Shown: one piece after another, positions 15,260 through 25,027 of the stretch | Layout of the letters: every line of letters begins with the position of its first letter | Position numbering within the stretch: the stretch's first letter is position 1 | Source of the DNA: an uncultured Ilyobacter sp. | Lineage (GTDB): Bacteria; Fusobacteriota; Fusobacteriia; Fusobacteriales; Fusobacteriaceae | Reading direction: 5' to 3' | Length of the DNA: 64,000 nt | Assembly (NCBI RefSeq): GCF_963668085.1 | Contig: NZ_OY764058.1 | Location: forward strand, 248,001 to 312,000 | Notes under the pieces: generated by a model | Database searches by the model: none | Seen by the model: the letters and a program-made list of their open reading frames with translations, nothing else | What the model was told of the DNA's origin: nothing | Program-made: the position numbers and the translations under genes

Positions 15260-16300
15260 ATGGTGAGAGTAGGAATAATCGGAGCCACTGGCTATGCCGG
15301 ACAACAGCTTGTATGGTATCTAAATATGCACAAGAATGCAGAGATAAAGTTTATGGTATCAAATAGCTATGTAGGACAGGAGTTCAGCGAAATCTATAGG
15401 AACTTTAAAAAGTTTTTAGATGACAAGCTTATAGGGGTAGAAGATGTGGAATCTAAGTTAGATGAGATAGATGTTCTTTTTATGGCTCTTCCTCACGGTA
15501 AATCTGCTCCCTTTGTAAAGCTCGCAATGGACAAGGGTATAAAAGCTATAGACCTAGGTGCAGACTTTAGGCTAGACAGTGAAGAAACCTTTAAAGAGTG
15601 GTATAAAGACGATTATAAACATCCTGAATTCATAAAAGACGCAGTTTACGGTTTGCCTGAACTGAAAAGAAGAGAAGAGATAAAAAACTGCAAAATAATA
15701 GCAAATCCAGGATGTTATCCTACTGCTAGTATATTAGCTCTAGCTCCCCTTTTAGAAAATGACCTTATAGAAAAGGATTCTATTGTGATAGATGCAAAGT
15801 CGGGAGTCTCAGGGGCAGGTAGATCTGCGAAGATAGCATCCCTTTATACAGAGTGCAACGAATCTATAAAAGCCTATGGTGTGACAACTCATAGACATAC
15901 AGCAGAGATTGAGCAAGAGTTATCTAAGATAGGAGAGGAGAACATAGCCTTAACATTCACGCCTCATCTTGTCCCTATGAACAGAGGGATACTTTCTGTG
16001 ACTTACTCAAAGCTGAAAAAAGATATCAGTGAAAAAGAAATTTATGACCTATATAACAAGTTCTATGAAAATGAGTATTTTGTAAGGGTTATAAATGACC
16101 TTCCTGAAACTAGATTTGTAAGGGGAACAAACCTCTGTGATATCGCAGTAAGGGTGGACAAAAGGACAAATAGAGTGATAGCAATATCTGCAATAGATAA
16201 CCTTATAAAAGGTGCTGCAGGACAGGCAATACAGAATATGAATATCATGTTTGGTCTTGAGGAAAACGACGGTTTAGATATTTTGGCAATGAATCCATAA
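15260..16300 (+). CDS. argC: N-acetyl-gamma-glutamyl-phosphate reductase
   Basis: This enzyme makes N-acetylglutamate semialdehyde in arginine synthesis. The Rossmann start VGIIGATGYAGQQL and the active-site Cys in ANPGCYPTA (near 145) are visible. I place the start at ATG 15260, ten bases after AGGAGG; an upstream in-frame ATG at 15239 would put that site inside the gene. The 346 residues match the family. It is the first gene of a seven-gene operon. Confidence 0.95.
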   Translation: MVRVGIIGATGYAGQQLVWYLNMHKNAEIKFMVSNSYVGQEFSEIYRNFKKFLDDKLIGVEDVESKLDEIDVLFMALPHGKSAPFVKLAMDKGIKAIDLGADFRLDSEETFKEWYKDDYKHPEFIKDAVYGLPELKRREEIKNCKIIANPGCYPTASILALAPLLENDLIEKDSIVIDAKSGVSGAGRSAKIASLYTECNESIKAYGVTTHRHTAEIEQELSKIGEENIALTFTPHLVPMNRGILSVTYSKLKKDISEKEIYDLYNKFYENEYFVRVINDLPETRFVRGTNLCDIAVRVDKRTNRVIAISAIDNLIKGAAGQAIQNMNIMFGLEENDGLDILAMNP

Positions 16301-16316
16301 TTATAGGGGGGAAATA

Positions 16317-17534
16317 ATGAAAATATTAGAAGGAAAATCCATAACTTCTGTACAGGGTATAAAGGCAGCTGGAATAACGGCAGGAATAAAAAAGAGCGGT
16401 AGAAAAGATGTGTGTGTTGTTTACAGTGAGAAGGAAGCTGTGGGAGCAGCTGTGTTTACAACAAATAAAGTAAAGGCTGCACCTCTTTTTCTAGATATGG
16501 AAAATATAAAAAATGATACTATAAGAGCCATTGTCGTAAACAGCGGAAATGCAAATGCCTGTACAGGTAAAGAGGGGTATGAAAATGCCGTAAAAATGGG
16601 TAAGGTAGTAGCAGAGCACTTTGCAATTGATCCAAAGGAGGTCATTGTAGAATCTACAGGAGTTATAGGGGTACAGCTTCCAATGGATAAAATTGTTTCA
16701 GGAATAGAAGAGGCTTGTAAATCAGTGTCAGCAGATGGTGGACACGATGCAGCAGAAGCAATAATGACCACAGATCTTTTTGTAAAAGAGGTGGCGATAG
16801 AGATAGAAGTAGATGGAAAACCTGTAACTATAGCAGGTATGGCAAAAGGATCTGGGATGATTCATCCAAATATGGCAACTATGCTAGGAACTGTGGTTAC
16901 AGACATAAATATCACAAAGGATATGCTTGAAAAGGCTTTTAAGGGAAGTGTAGACGACTCTTACAACATGATCTCAGTAGACGGAGATACGAGTACAAAT
17001 GATATGGTAGTAGTAATGGCAAATGGTATGGCCGAAAACAAAATTATCGACAGTGAAGACGAAAATTTTGCTAAATTTAAGGCTGCCCTTGACTATCTAA
17101 ATAAAGAGTTAGCAAAATTAATAGCAATAGACGGAGAGGGTGCCACAAAACTTCTAGAGGTAAATGTAGTAAATGCAAAGGATATAAAAAGTGCCAAATC
17201 GGCAGCTAAATCTGTAATAACTTCTAACCTTACCAAGTGTGCATTCTTTGGTGAAGATGCAAACTGGGGAAGAATCCTATGTGCAGTAGGGTATTCTGAA
17301 GCTGATTTTGATCCTGAAAAAATCGATATTTTCCTGAAATCAAATGGCCTGTCAATACAGGTGGCTGAAAACGGGAGAGGGATGGCATTTGACGAACTCC
17401 TTGCTTCGGAAATTCTAAAAGAAAAAGAGGTAACTGTTTATATAGATATGAAAATAGGAGAAGCTGAGGCGACTGCTTGGGGATGTGACCTCAGTTATAA
17501 ATATGTTGAGATAAACGGAGCATACAGAACCTAA
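16317..17534 (+). CDS. argJ: Bifunctional glutamate/ornithine N-acetyltransferase
   Basis: ArgJ transfers acetyl from N-acetylornithine to glutamate and so recycles the acetyl group. The self-cleavage site lies in KGSGMIHPNMATMLG, before the Thr nucleophile near residue 190, and length (405) is typical. The presence of ArgJ and absence of argE or argA nearby indicates the cyclic pathway. It begins 16 bp after argC behind AGGGGGG. Confidence 0.95.
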   Translation: MKILEGKSITSVQGIKAAGITAGIKKSGRKDVCVVYSEKEAVGAAVFTTNKVKAAPLFLDMENIKNDTIRAIVVNSGNANACTGKEGYENAVKMGKVVAEHFAIDPKEVIVESTGVIGVQLPMDKIVSGIEEACKSVSADGGHDAAEAIMTTDLFVKEVAIEIEVDGKPVTIAGMAKGSGMIHPNMATMLGTVVTDINITKDMLEKAFKGSVDDSYNMISVDGDTSTNDMVVVMANGMAENKIIDSEDENFAKFKAALDYLNKELAKLIAIDGEGATKLLEVNVVNAKDIKSAKSAAKSVITSNLTKCAFFGEDANWGRILCAVGYSEADFDPEKIDIFLKSNGLSIQVAENGRGMAFDELLASEILKEKEVTVYIDMKIGEAEATAWGCDLSYKYVEINGAYRT

Positions 17535-17598
17535 TAGCTTATGTTAAGTTATTTGGCGGAAATAGTTTTATTTGATTATAAAAGGGGGAAACTTAATT

Positions 17599-18678
17599 AT
17601 GTACGGAGCGCTTTACCTAGAAGACGGTACTGTGTACGAAGGCAAAGGATTTGGATACGAGGGAGTTTCCAGTGGCGAGCTGGTTTTTAATACATCTATG
17701 ACTGGTTATCAAGAGATACTGACAGATCCTTCATATGCAGGTCAGGTTATCACCATGACCTATCCACTTATCGGGAATTATGGAGTAAATGAGTCATTTA
17801 ACGAGGCAGATAAATCTTATGCTAAGGGCATGGTTGTAAAGGCCATATCAGAAAATCCAAGCAATTTCATGAGTGAAGGGGATTTTGATAAATTCCTGAA
17901 AAAAATGAAGATTGTAGGTGTATATGGAGTAGATACAAGGGCTGTCACCAAAAAGATAAGAGACAGTGGAGCAATGAAGTGTGTCATATCTAGTAAAAAG
18001 CTTACTCAGGCTGAGATAGATGAGCACATGGGAACTATCAAGGTTGAAGATGACTGGATGAGAGAAGTGGGAACTCAGGAAGTCTACGAAGTGCCGGGAG
18101 AGGGATTCAGAGTGGCTCTTATAGACTTTGGGGTAAAAGAGAATATAATAAGAAACCTCCAAAAGAGAGGCTGTCATGTAACTGTATATCCATTTAACGC
18201 AACAAGTGAAGAGGTTATGGCAGGAAATCCTGACGGAGTCCTTCTCAGCAACGGACCTGGAGATCCAAAATTTGCAGTAGAGGGTATAGAGGCTGCTAAA
18301 AATTTCATAGGAAAAATTCCTATGTTTGGAATCTGTCTTGGTCATCAGGTTATCTCCCTGGCTATAGGGGGAGATACCTACAAGACCAAATTTGGACACA
18401 GGGGAGGAAATCACGGAGTTTTAGATATTGATAGAAATAAATCTTTTATCAGTTCACAAAACCACGGATATGCCACTGAGGAAAAAAGTCTTGAAGGAAC
18501 TGGGGCTAGAGTGAATTTTATAAATTTGAATGATAATACTGTAGAGGGGATAGAAATGGAAAATTATCCGGTATTTTCTGTGCAATTCCATCCTGAGGGA
18601 GCACCGGGGCCTGAGGATACGACCTATCTTTTTGACAAGTTTATAAAATTTATGAAGGAGAGTAAAAATGAAGCATAA
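17599..18678 (+). CDS. carA: Carbamoyl-phosphate synthase small subunit
   Basis: CarA releases ammonia from glutamine for carbamoyl phosphate synthesis. The amidotransferase triad region is clear: GICLGHQ with the nucleophilic Cys (near 255) and the later HPEG His. I place the start at ATG 17599, behind AGGGGG, rather than an upstream in-frame ATG at 17572. It is 359 residues long and overlaps carB by 11 bp. Confidence 0.95.
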   Translation: MYGALYLEDGTVYEGKGFGYEGVSSGELVFNTSMTGYQEILTDPSYAGQVITMTYPLIGNYGVNESFNEADKSYAKGMVVKAISENPSNFMSEGDFDKFLKKMKIVGVYGVDTRAVTKKIRDSGAMKCVISSKKLTQAEIDEHMGTIKVEDDWMREVGTQEVYEVPGEGFRVALIDFGVKENIIRNLQKRGCHVTVYPFNATSEEVMAGNPDGVLLSNGPGDPKFAVEGIEAAKNFIGKIPMFGICLGHQVISLAIGGDTYKTKFGHRGGNHGVLDIDRNKSFISSQNHGYATEEKSLEGTGARVNFINLNDNTVEGIEMENYPVFSVQFHPEGAPGPEDTTYLFDKFIKFMKESKNEA

Positions 18679-21600
18679 TATAGAAAAGGTAATGATTATA
18701 GGTTCCGGACCAATAATCATCGGACAGGCTGCAGAATTTGACTATTCTGGTACACAGGCATGTAAGGCCATAAAAGAAGAGGGAATTGAAATAGTCCTTT
18801 TAAACAGTAACCCGGCTACAATAATGACAGACAACAATATAGCTGATAAGGTATATATAGAACCTCTTACAGTAGAAGTTGCTGAGGAGATTATTAAAAA
18901 AGAGAAACCTCAGGGAATTCTTGCAGGTTTTGGAGGTCAGACAGCCTTAAATCTGGCTATGGAACTAGAAGGTCAGGGGATTCTTGATAAATATAATGTT
19001 AAACTTTTTGGGATAAACAGTGAGGCTATAAGAAGAGCTGAAGACAGAGAGGAGTTTAAGGAACTTCTTGAAAAACTAGGAGAACCTGTAGCTATAAGTG
19101 GTATAGCTTCTAGTATGGAAGAGTGTGTGAAGTTCGCTGAAGCAAACGGCTTCCCTATAATAGTGAGACCTGCCTATACAATGGGAGGAACAGGGGGAGG
19201 AATAGCCGACAATATGGAGGACTTTAAGGATATCTGTTCTAAGGGCCTTATAATGAGCCCTATAAAGCAGCTTCTTCTTGAGCAAAGTGTGGCAGGATGG
19301 AAAGAGATAGAATATGAGGTTATGAGAGACTCTAAAGGGAACTGCATAACTGTGTGTAACATGGAAAACTTTGACCCTGTTGGAATTCATACTGGAGACA
19401 GTATTGTAATAGCTCCCTCTCAGACTCTGACAAATTATGAATATCAGATGCTTAGACAGTCTTCTCTTAAGATAATAGATGAATTAAAGATAGAGGGAGG
19501 GTGTAATGTACAGTTTGCTTTAGATCCTCATTCTCATAATTATATAGTAATTGAGGTAAACCCTAGGGTAAGTAGATCATCTGCTCTAGCTTCTAAGGCT
19601 ACAGGTTATCCCATTGCAAAGATAGCGGCAAAGATAGCCTTAGGTTATAATCTAGATGAGCTTAAAAACTATGTTACAGGTTATTCTAGTGCCTTCTTTG
19701 AACCGGCACTTGATTATGTTGTAATGAAGATACCTAAATGGCCTTTTGATAAATTCAGATCGGCTTCTAAAAAACTTGGTACCCAGATGAAGGCTACTGG
19801 AGAGGTAATGGCAATTGACAGAACCTTTGAGGCCTCACTTTTAAAGGCGATAACATGCCTTGAGGGAGGACTTTCAGGTATAAACCTACCTGCATTTAAC
19901 AGCCTCACAAAAGAGGAACTACTTACAAAGATAAAAGAGTGTGACGATGAGAGGATCTTTGCCATAGCCCAGGCAATGAGAATAGGAGTAGGTATAGAGG
20001 AGATACATGAAGTGAGTAAGGTCGACAGATGGTTTCTCAATGGAATCAAAAATATAATTGACCTTGAAAAAGAACTTGCTGAAAATGATCTTTCTCATAA
20101 AATTCTGGAAAAAGCCGAAACTATGGGATTCACAGATGATGAGATCCTAAGGCTCAGTAAATGGGATAAATCAGAAGTAGATAAAATAAGACAAGAAAAG
20201 GGAATGTATCCTGTCTATAAGATGGTAGATACATGCAGCGGTGAATTTGAAGCCGTTACTCCTTATTATTACTCGTGTTATGAAAAGGAAGATGAAAATA
20301 TACTCTCAGAAGATAAAAAAATAGTGGTTATAGGATCTGGACCTATAAGAATAGGACAGGGTGTGGAGTTTGACTATTGCTCTGTACACGGTGTATGGGC
20401 TATAAAAGATGCAGGCTACCAGTCTATTATTATAAACAACAATCCTGAAACTGTAAGTACTGACTTTGATACATCTGACAAACTTTATTTTGAGTCACTG
20501 TATATCGATGATGTCTTAAATGTTATCCGTGAGGAAAATCCTTATGGGGTAATCGTACAGTTTGGAGGACAGACCTCTATAAATCTAGCAAAAAGACTTG
20601 AAGAGTCTGGTGTAAATATCCTAGGAACAAAATATGAATCTATCGACCTTGCAGAAGACAGGGATAAATTCAGAAACTTCCTTGAAGGCCTTGGAATAGA
20701 AAGTCCTGAAGGTTATGCTGCAAAAAATCTAGAAGAATCGTATGCAGCGGCTGAAAAGATAGGCTATCCTGTAGTTGTTAGACCATCTTATGTAATAGGT
20801 GGTAGAGCCATGAGGGTAGTACACAACAAGGAAAGTTTAACAGAGTATATGACCCATGCCATTGATATGTCTAAAGAAACTACTATTCTTATAGATAAAT
20901 ATGTCTACGGAACTGAGATAGAGGTGGATGCTATCTGTGACGGTGAGGATATATTAATTCCTGGAATAATGGAGCATATAGAAAAAACCGGAGTTCACTC
21001 TGGAGACAGTATAACAAGCTACCCAACTATAAGCTTAAGTGATGAGGTAATAGCCGAGCTTGTAGAAAGCACAAGAAAAATAGCAGTAAATATAAAAACT
21101 TTGGGAATAATAAATATCCAATATGTATTTGACGGAAAGAAACTTTATATAATAGAAGTAAATCCGAGAGCTTCTAGAACTGTACCGATTTTAAGTAAGG
21201 TAACAGGAGTGCCTATGGTAAAAGTGGCAGTAGAGACTATGCTAGGGAAAAAACTAAAGGATCTTGGTTATGGTACAGGTCTTAGACAAAATAAAAACTT
21301 CTATGCAGTAAAACTTCCTGTATTTTCAACTGAAAAACTCAGTGATGTGGATACATTCCTAAGTCCAGAGATGAAATCTACAGGAGAAGTTTTGGGAGTG
21401 GATCAGGATTTTGACGTTGCTGTGTACAAGGGATTCTCAGCTGTTGGGATGAAAATACCAGTTGACGGTAAACTCTATGTATCCTTGAATAATGTCAGCA
21501 AAGATATGGGACTTGAAACAATAAAAGATTACAAAGAACTAGGATTTTCTGTATGCGCTTCTAAGGGGACGGCGGAGTACCTGAATAAAAAGGGTATAGA

Positions 21601-21853
21601 GGCTGAGTATATAGACGGTGAGGAGTTGAAAGAACTCATAGCAGAAGGAGTCATAAATCTCATAATAAACACACCTACAATAGGAGACGACAGAAGCAGA
21701 TACGGATTTGGAATCAGAAGAAAGGCTTCTGAGTACAGGATTCCTGCCTTTACTTCTATAGATACAGCGTCTTTATTTATGAAGGCTATAGAGGTTAAAA
21801 AATCTAATAAACCTGTGACATATAATCATATGAGGTACTATCTAGGACTTTAA
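18668..21853 (+). CDS. carB: Carbamoyl-phosphate synthase large subunit
   Basis: The 1061-residue CarB has the two tandem synthetase halves, each opening with a VxGSGPxxIGQ motif (start and near residue 555), and a C-terminal allosteric domain. It assembles carbamoyl phosphate from bicarbonate, ammonia and two ATP. Translation is probably coupled to carA through the overlap. Since carAB sits inside the arginine operon, its supply to pyrimidines would share arginine control unless a second copy exists elsewhere. Confidence 0.96.
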   Translation: MKHNIEKVMIIGSGPIIIGQAAEFDYSGTQACKAIKEEGIEIVLLNSNPATIMTDNNIADKVYIEPLTVEVAEEIIKKEKPQGILAGFGGQTALNLAMELEGQGILDKYNVKLFGINSEAIRRAEDREEFKELLEKLGEPVAISGIASSMEECVKFAEANGFPIIVRPAYTMGGTGGGIADNMEDFKDICSKGLIMSPIKQLLLEQSVAGWKEIEYEVMRDSKGNCITVCNMENFDPVGIHTGDSIVIAPSQTLTNYEYQMLRQSSLKIIDELKIEGGCNVQFALDPHSHNYIVIEVNPRVSRSSALASKATGYPIAKIAAKIALGYNLDELKNYVTGYSSAFFEPALDYVVMKIPKWPFDKFRSASKKLGTQMKATGEVMAIDRTFEASLLKAITCLEGGLSGINLPAFNSLTKEELLTKIKECDDERIFAIAQAMRIGVGIEEIHEVSKVDRWFLNGIKNIIDLEKELAENDLSHKILEKAETMGFTDDEILRLSKWDKSEVDKIRQEKGMYPVYKMVDTCSGEFEAVTPYYYSCYEKEDENILSEDKKIVVIGSGPIRIGQGVEFDYCSVHGVWAIKDAGYQSIIINNNPETVSTDFDTSDKLYFESLYIDDVLNVIREENPYGVIVQFGGQTSINLAKRLEESGVNILGTKYESIDLAEDRDKFRNFLEGLGIESPEGYAAKNLEESYAAAEKIGYPVVVRPSYVIGGRAMRVVHNKESLTEYMTHAIDMSKETTILIDKYVYGTEIEVDAICDGEDILIPGIMEHIEKTGVHSGDSITSYPTISLSDEVIAELVESTRKIAVNIKTLGIINIQYVFDGKKLYIIEVNPRASRTVPILSKVTGVPMVKVAVETMLGKKLKDLGYGTGLRQNKNFYAVKLPVFSTEKLSDVDTFLSPEMKSTGEVLGVDQDFDVAVYKGFSAVGMKIPVDGKLYVSLNNVSKDMGLETIKDYKELGFSVCASKGTAEYLNKKGIEAEYIDGEELKELIAEGVINLIINTPTIGDDRSRYGFGIRRKASEYRIPAFTSIDTASLFMKAIEVKKSNKPVTYNHMRYYLGL

Positions 21854-21876
21854 ATCATACCTTTGAGGAGGAATAT

Positions 21877-22767
21877 ATGCAAAAACAAATAGAAAAGGCT
21901 GAAATGTTAGTAGAGGCACTTCCATATATAAAAAAATTTGCAGGTAAAACAGTAGTTGTAAAATACGGCGGGAATGCCATGATAAATGACGAGATAAAAG
22001 ATCAGGTCATGAAGGATATAGTCCTCATGAAATATGTAGGTGTTAACCCGGTGATAGTTCATGGGGGAGGACCTGCAATAAATAGTATGCTTGCAAAAAT
22101 AGGTAAAGAAGCAGAGTTTAAAATGGGAAACAGAGTCACAGATGAGGAAACCATGGAAATAGTGGAGATGGTATTATCTGGGAAAGTTAATAAGGGCATC
22201 GTAGCTGGTATCAATCGGCATGGTGGGAAAGCCATAGGTCTTAGTGGTAAGGATGGAAATCTCATTTTGGCAAGAAAAAAATACCTCATGGATGGAAAAG
22301 AAAAGGTCGATATCGGCTTTGTAGGAGAGGTAAAGAAGATCAATGCCAGTATTATAGAGGATCTGCAAAAAGACGGCTTTATCCCTGTAATATCAACAGT
22401 AGGTGTAGATGAAGATGGAAATACATACAATATAAATGCCGACTATGTGGCAGGAGCAATTGCAGGGGCCTTGAATGCCGACAAGTTTTTATTTATGACA
22501 GATGTTCCGGGACTTCTGAGGGATATAAATGATCCTAGCAGCAAGATAAGTGTGCTGAAATATAATGAGGCAAAGGACCTTATAGAGGACGGAACAATAA
22601 GCGGGGGTATGCTTCCGAAAATTGATGCCTGCATGACTGCTTTAGACGCCGGAGCTGAAAATGTCCATATTATAGATGGAAGAGTAAAACACACGATTTT
22701 ACTAGAGCTCTTTACAGACTCTGGTATAGGTACAATGATAGTAAAAGATTATAGAATAGTTAGATAG
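21877..22767 (+). CDS. argB: Acetylglutamate kinase
   Basis: ArgB phosphorylates N-acetylglutamate. The amino-acid-kinase motifs VKYGGNAM near residue 28 and VHGGGPAIN near 62 are present, and the 296-residue length with a short N-terminal helix (QKQIEKAEMLVEAL) is like arginine-inhibited forms. It begins behind AGGAGG, 23 bp after carB. Confidence 0.95.
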   Translation: MQKQIEKAEMLVEALPYIKKFAGKTVVVKYGGNAMINDEIKDQVMKDIVLMKYVGVNPVIVHGGGPAINSMLAKIGKEAEFKMGNRVTDEETMEIVEMVLSGKVNKGIVAGINRHGGKAIGLSGKDGNLILARKKYLMDGKEKVDIGFVGEVKKINASIIEDLQKDGFIPVISTVGVDEDGNTYNINADYVAGAIAGALNADKFLFMTDVPGLLRDINDPSSKISVLKYNEAKDLIEDGTISGGMLPKIDACMTALDAGAENVHIIDGRVKHTILLELFTDSGIGTMIVKDYRIVR

Positions 22768-22783
22768 TGTCAGGGGAGGTATA

Positions 22784-23953
22784 ATGGGAAAGAACAATGT
22801 AATGAATACTTATAGCAGATTTGAACCTACATTTGTCAGAGGTAAGGGCGTATATGCCTATGACGAAACTGGAAAGGAATATATAGATTTTGTAGCCGGT
22901 GTGGCAGTAAACTGCCTAGGTCACAGTAATCCTAAAATTGTAGAGACAATAAAAAATCAAAGTGAGACTCTGATGCATATATCAAATCTCTACTGGAATG
23001 AAAAACAGATCACTCTTGCTAAAAAACTTTCTCAACTAGGAGATTTAGAGAAAATGTTTTTCTGTAACAGCGGGACAGAGGCAAATGAGCTGGCTCTCAA
23101 GATTGCAAGAAAATTTGGTAAAGAGTTTTCTCAAGGCAAGCATAAGATAATCTATATGAAAAACTCATTTCACGGGAGAACAATGGGAGCTCTTTCTGTA
23201 ACTGGTCAGAAGAAATATCAGGACCCTTACAGACCTCTTATCGGAGGAGTAGTAGAGTGTGAATATAACAACATAGAGGACTTTGTATCTAAGATGGATG
23301 ATGATGTCTGTGGAGTAATCATGGAGGTTATCCAAGGAGAGGGAGGAATCATAAGTGCGGAAAAAGAGTTTCTTGAAAAAATAAGAGAGCTCTGCGACAA
23401 GAACAACGCACTTTTAATCTTTGACGAAGTTCAATGTGGAGCAGGTAGATTAGGGACATATTTTGCATACCAAAAATTTGGAGTAGTTCCTGATATAGTT
23501 ACCATGGCAAAAGGACTGGGAGGAGGGTTTCCTATAGGGGCTGTCCTCACAAAAGGAGAGGCTTCAGACACTCTTGTACCTGGAGACCACGGAGCGACCT
23601 TTGGAGGAAACCCTTTAGCATGTGCAGTGGCAGTTACAATTATAGATGAACTTGTAGAGGGCGGAGTAATAGCCGAGGTAGATAAAAAGAGCCAATATAC
23701 AAGACAGGCAATCGAAAAAATGATGGCAGAGCATCCTGTAATCGAAAAAGTGAACGGAATGGGACTCCTTCTTGGGATAAAATTAAAAGAGGAGCTTGAG
23801 GCTAAAACTTTTGTCGGAAAAGCTTTTGAAAAGGGACTTATGCTTGTAGGGGCAGGGAATAATGTGGTGAGACTTGTACCTCCTCTTAATGTAACCTACG
23901 AAGAACTAGACAAAGCACTTCATATAATAAAAGAGGTGTTTGAAGAACTTTAG
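22784..23953 (+). CDS. argD: Acetylornithine aminotransferase
   Basis: This 389-residue class III PLP enzyme converts N-acetylglutamate semialdehyde to N-acetylornithine. FCNSGTEANE, the cofactor Asp in LIFDEVQCGAGR, and the Schiff-base Lys in MAKGLGGGFP are visible. Its place between argB and argF decides the assignment among class III aminotransferases. Confidence 0.94.
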   Translation: MGKNNVMNTYSRFEPTFVRGKGVYAYDETGKEYIDFVAGVAVNCLGHSNPKIVETIKNQSETLMHISNLYWNEKQITLAKKLSQLGDLEKMFFCNSGTEANELALKIARKFGKEFSQGKHKIIYMKNSFHGRTMGALSVTGQKKYQDPYRPLIGGVVECEYNNIEDFVSKMDDDVCGVIMEVIQGEGGIISAEKEFLEKIRELCDKNNALLIFDEVQCGAGRLGTYFAYQKFGVVPDIVTMAKGLGGGFPIGAVLTKGEASDTLVPGDHGATFGGNPLACAVAVTIIDELVEGGVIAEVDKKSQYTRQAIEKMMAEHPVIEKVNGMGLLLGIKLKEELEAKTFVGKAFEKGLMLVGAGNNVVRLVPPLNVTYEELDKALHIIKEVFEEL

Positions 23954-23971
23954 ATTTACTAGGGGGGCAAG

Positions 23972-24955
23972 ATGGAACATAAACATTTTTTAAAATTACT
24001 AGATTTTAAACCTGAAGAGATACAGGAACTTCTCGATCTCTCGAAAAAACTCAAAGATGATAAGAAATCAGGAAAAGAAGATAAAAAACTTATGGGTAAA
24101 AATATTGCCCTTATTTTTGAAAAGGATTCTACAAGAACCAGATGTTCTTTTGAAGTGGCGGCCTATGATCAGGGAGCTCATGTGACTTATCTTGGGCCCT
24201 CTGGATCTCAGATAGGTAAAAAAGAGTCTATCAAGGATACTGCAAGGGTCCTCGGAAGAATGTTTGATGCGATAGAGTATAGGGGCTATGGACAAAAGGT
24301 GGTGGAAGAACTAGCAGAACATTCGGGAGTTTCTGTTTGGAACGGACTGACGACAGAGTTTCACCCTACTCAGATATTAGCAGATTTTATGACTATATTA
24401 GAGCACAAGGGTAAGCTTCAAGGAGTTAAACTTGTGTATATGGGAGACGGAAGAAATAATATGGGTAACTCTCTAATGGTTGGAGCTGCCAAGATGGGGA
24501 TGGATTTTAGGATAGTAGGTCCAAAGTCACTTTTTCCTACACAGAAGTTGATTAATCAGTGTCTAGAAATATCCAAATTAACCGGGGCTAAACTTACTTT
24601 CACAGAATCTGTGGAAGAGGGCCTAAAGGATGCAGATGCAGTGTATACAGATGTGTGGGTATCTATGGGTGAACCAGATAAGGTATGGGAAGAAAGGATA
24701 GAGTTCTTAAAACCTTATCAAGTTAATAGCGAGGCGATGTCTCATGCCAAGGAAGATGCTATATTTCTCCACTGTCTTCCTGCCTTTCATGACCTAGAAA
24801 CAAGTGTTGGAAGAGATATTTTTGATAAATTTGCAATTACAGAGATGGAAGTATCAGATGAAGTTTTTGAAGGACCAAATTCAGTGGTGTTTGACCAGGC
24901 TGAAAACAGACTTCATACTATTAAAGCTGTCATGGTTGCGACTCTGGGAAAATAA
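23972..24955 (+). CDS. argF: Ornithine carbamoyltransferase
   Basis: The enzyme joins carbamoyl phosphate and ornithine to citrulline. The carbamoyl-phosphate site STRTR (near 55), the FHPTQ block and the catalytic HCLPAFH (near 270) are present; 327 residues is normal. It is the last gene of the operon and ends at a strong terminator. argG and argH are not in the window. Confidence 0.95.
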   Translation: MEHKHFLKLLDFKPEEIQELLDLSKKLKDDKKSGKEDKKLMGKNIALIFEKDSTRTRCSFEVAAYDQGAHVTYLGPSGSQIGKKESIKDTARVLGRMFDAIEYRGYGQKVVEELAEHSGVSVWNGLTTEFHPTQILADFMTILEHKGKLQGVKLVYMGDGRNNMGNSLMVGAAKMGMDFRIVGPKSLFPTQKLINQCLEISKLTGAKLTFTESVEEGLKDADAVYTDVWVSMGEPDKVWEERIEFLKPYQVNSEAMSHAKEDAIFLHCLPAFHDLETSVGRDIFDKFAITEMEVSDEVFEGPNSVVFDQAENRLHTIKAVMVATLGK

Positions 24956-24957
24956 GA

Positions 24958-24987
24958 AGAAAAGACCCGAATGGGTCTTTTCTTTGT
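24958..24987 (+). terminator. Terminator of the arginine operon
   Basis: AGAAAAGACCC and GGGTCTTTTCT form an 11-bp perfect stem with loop GAAT, starting three bases after the argF stop. Confidence 0.85.
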
Positions 24988-25027
24988 TATTTCCCATATA
25001 TTTTCAAGTTATTGTCTTTAAAATGTA

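Noticed and set aside
14855-15260. T-box leader for the arginine operon
   Set aside because: The conserved T-box antiterminator sequence (TGGNACCGCG type) is not present; an Arg-rich leader peptide explains the layout better.
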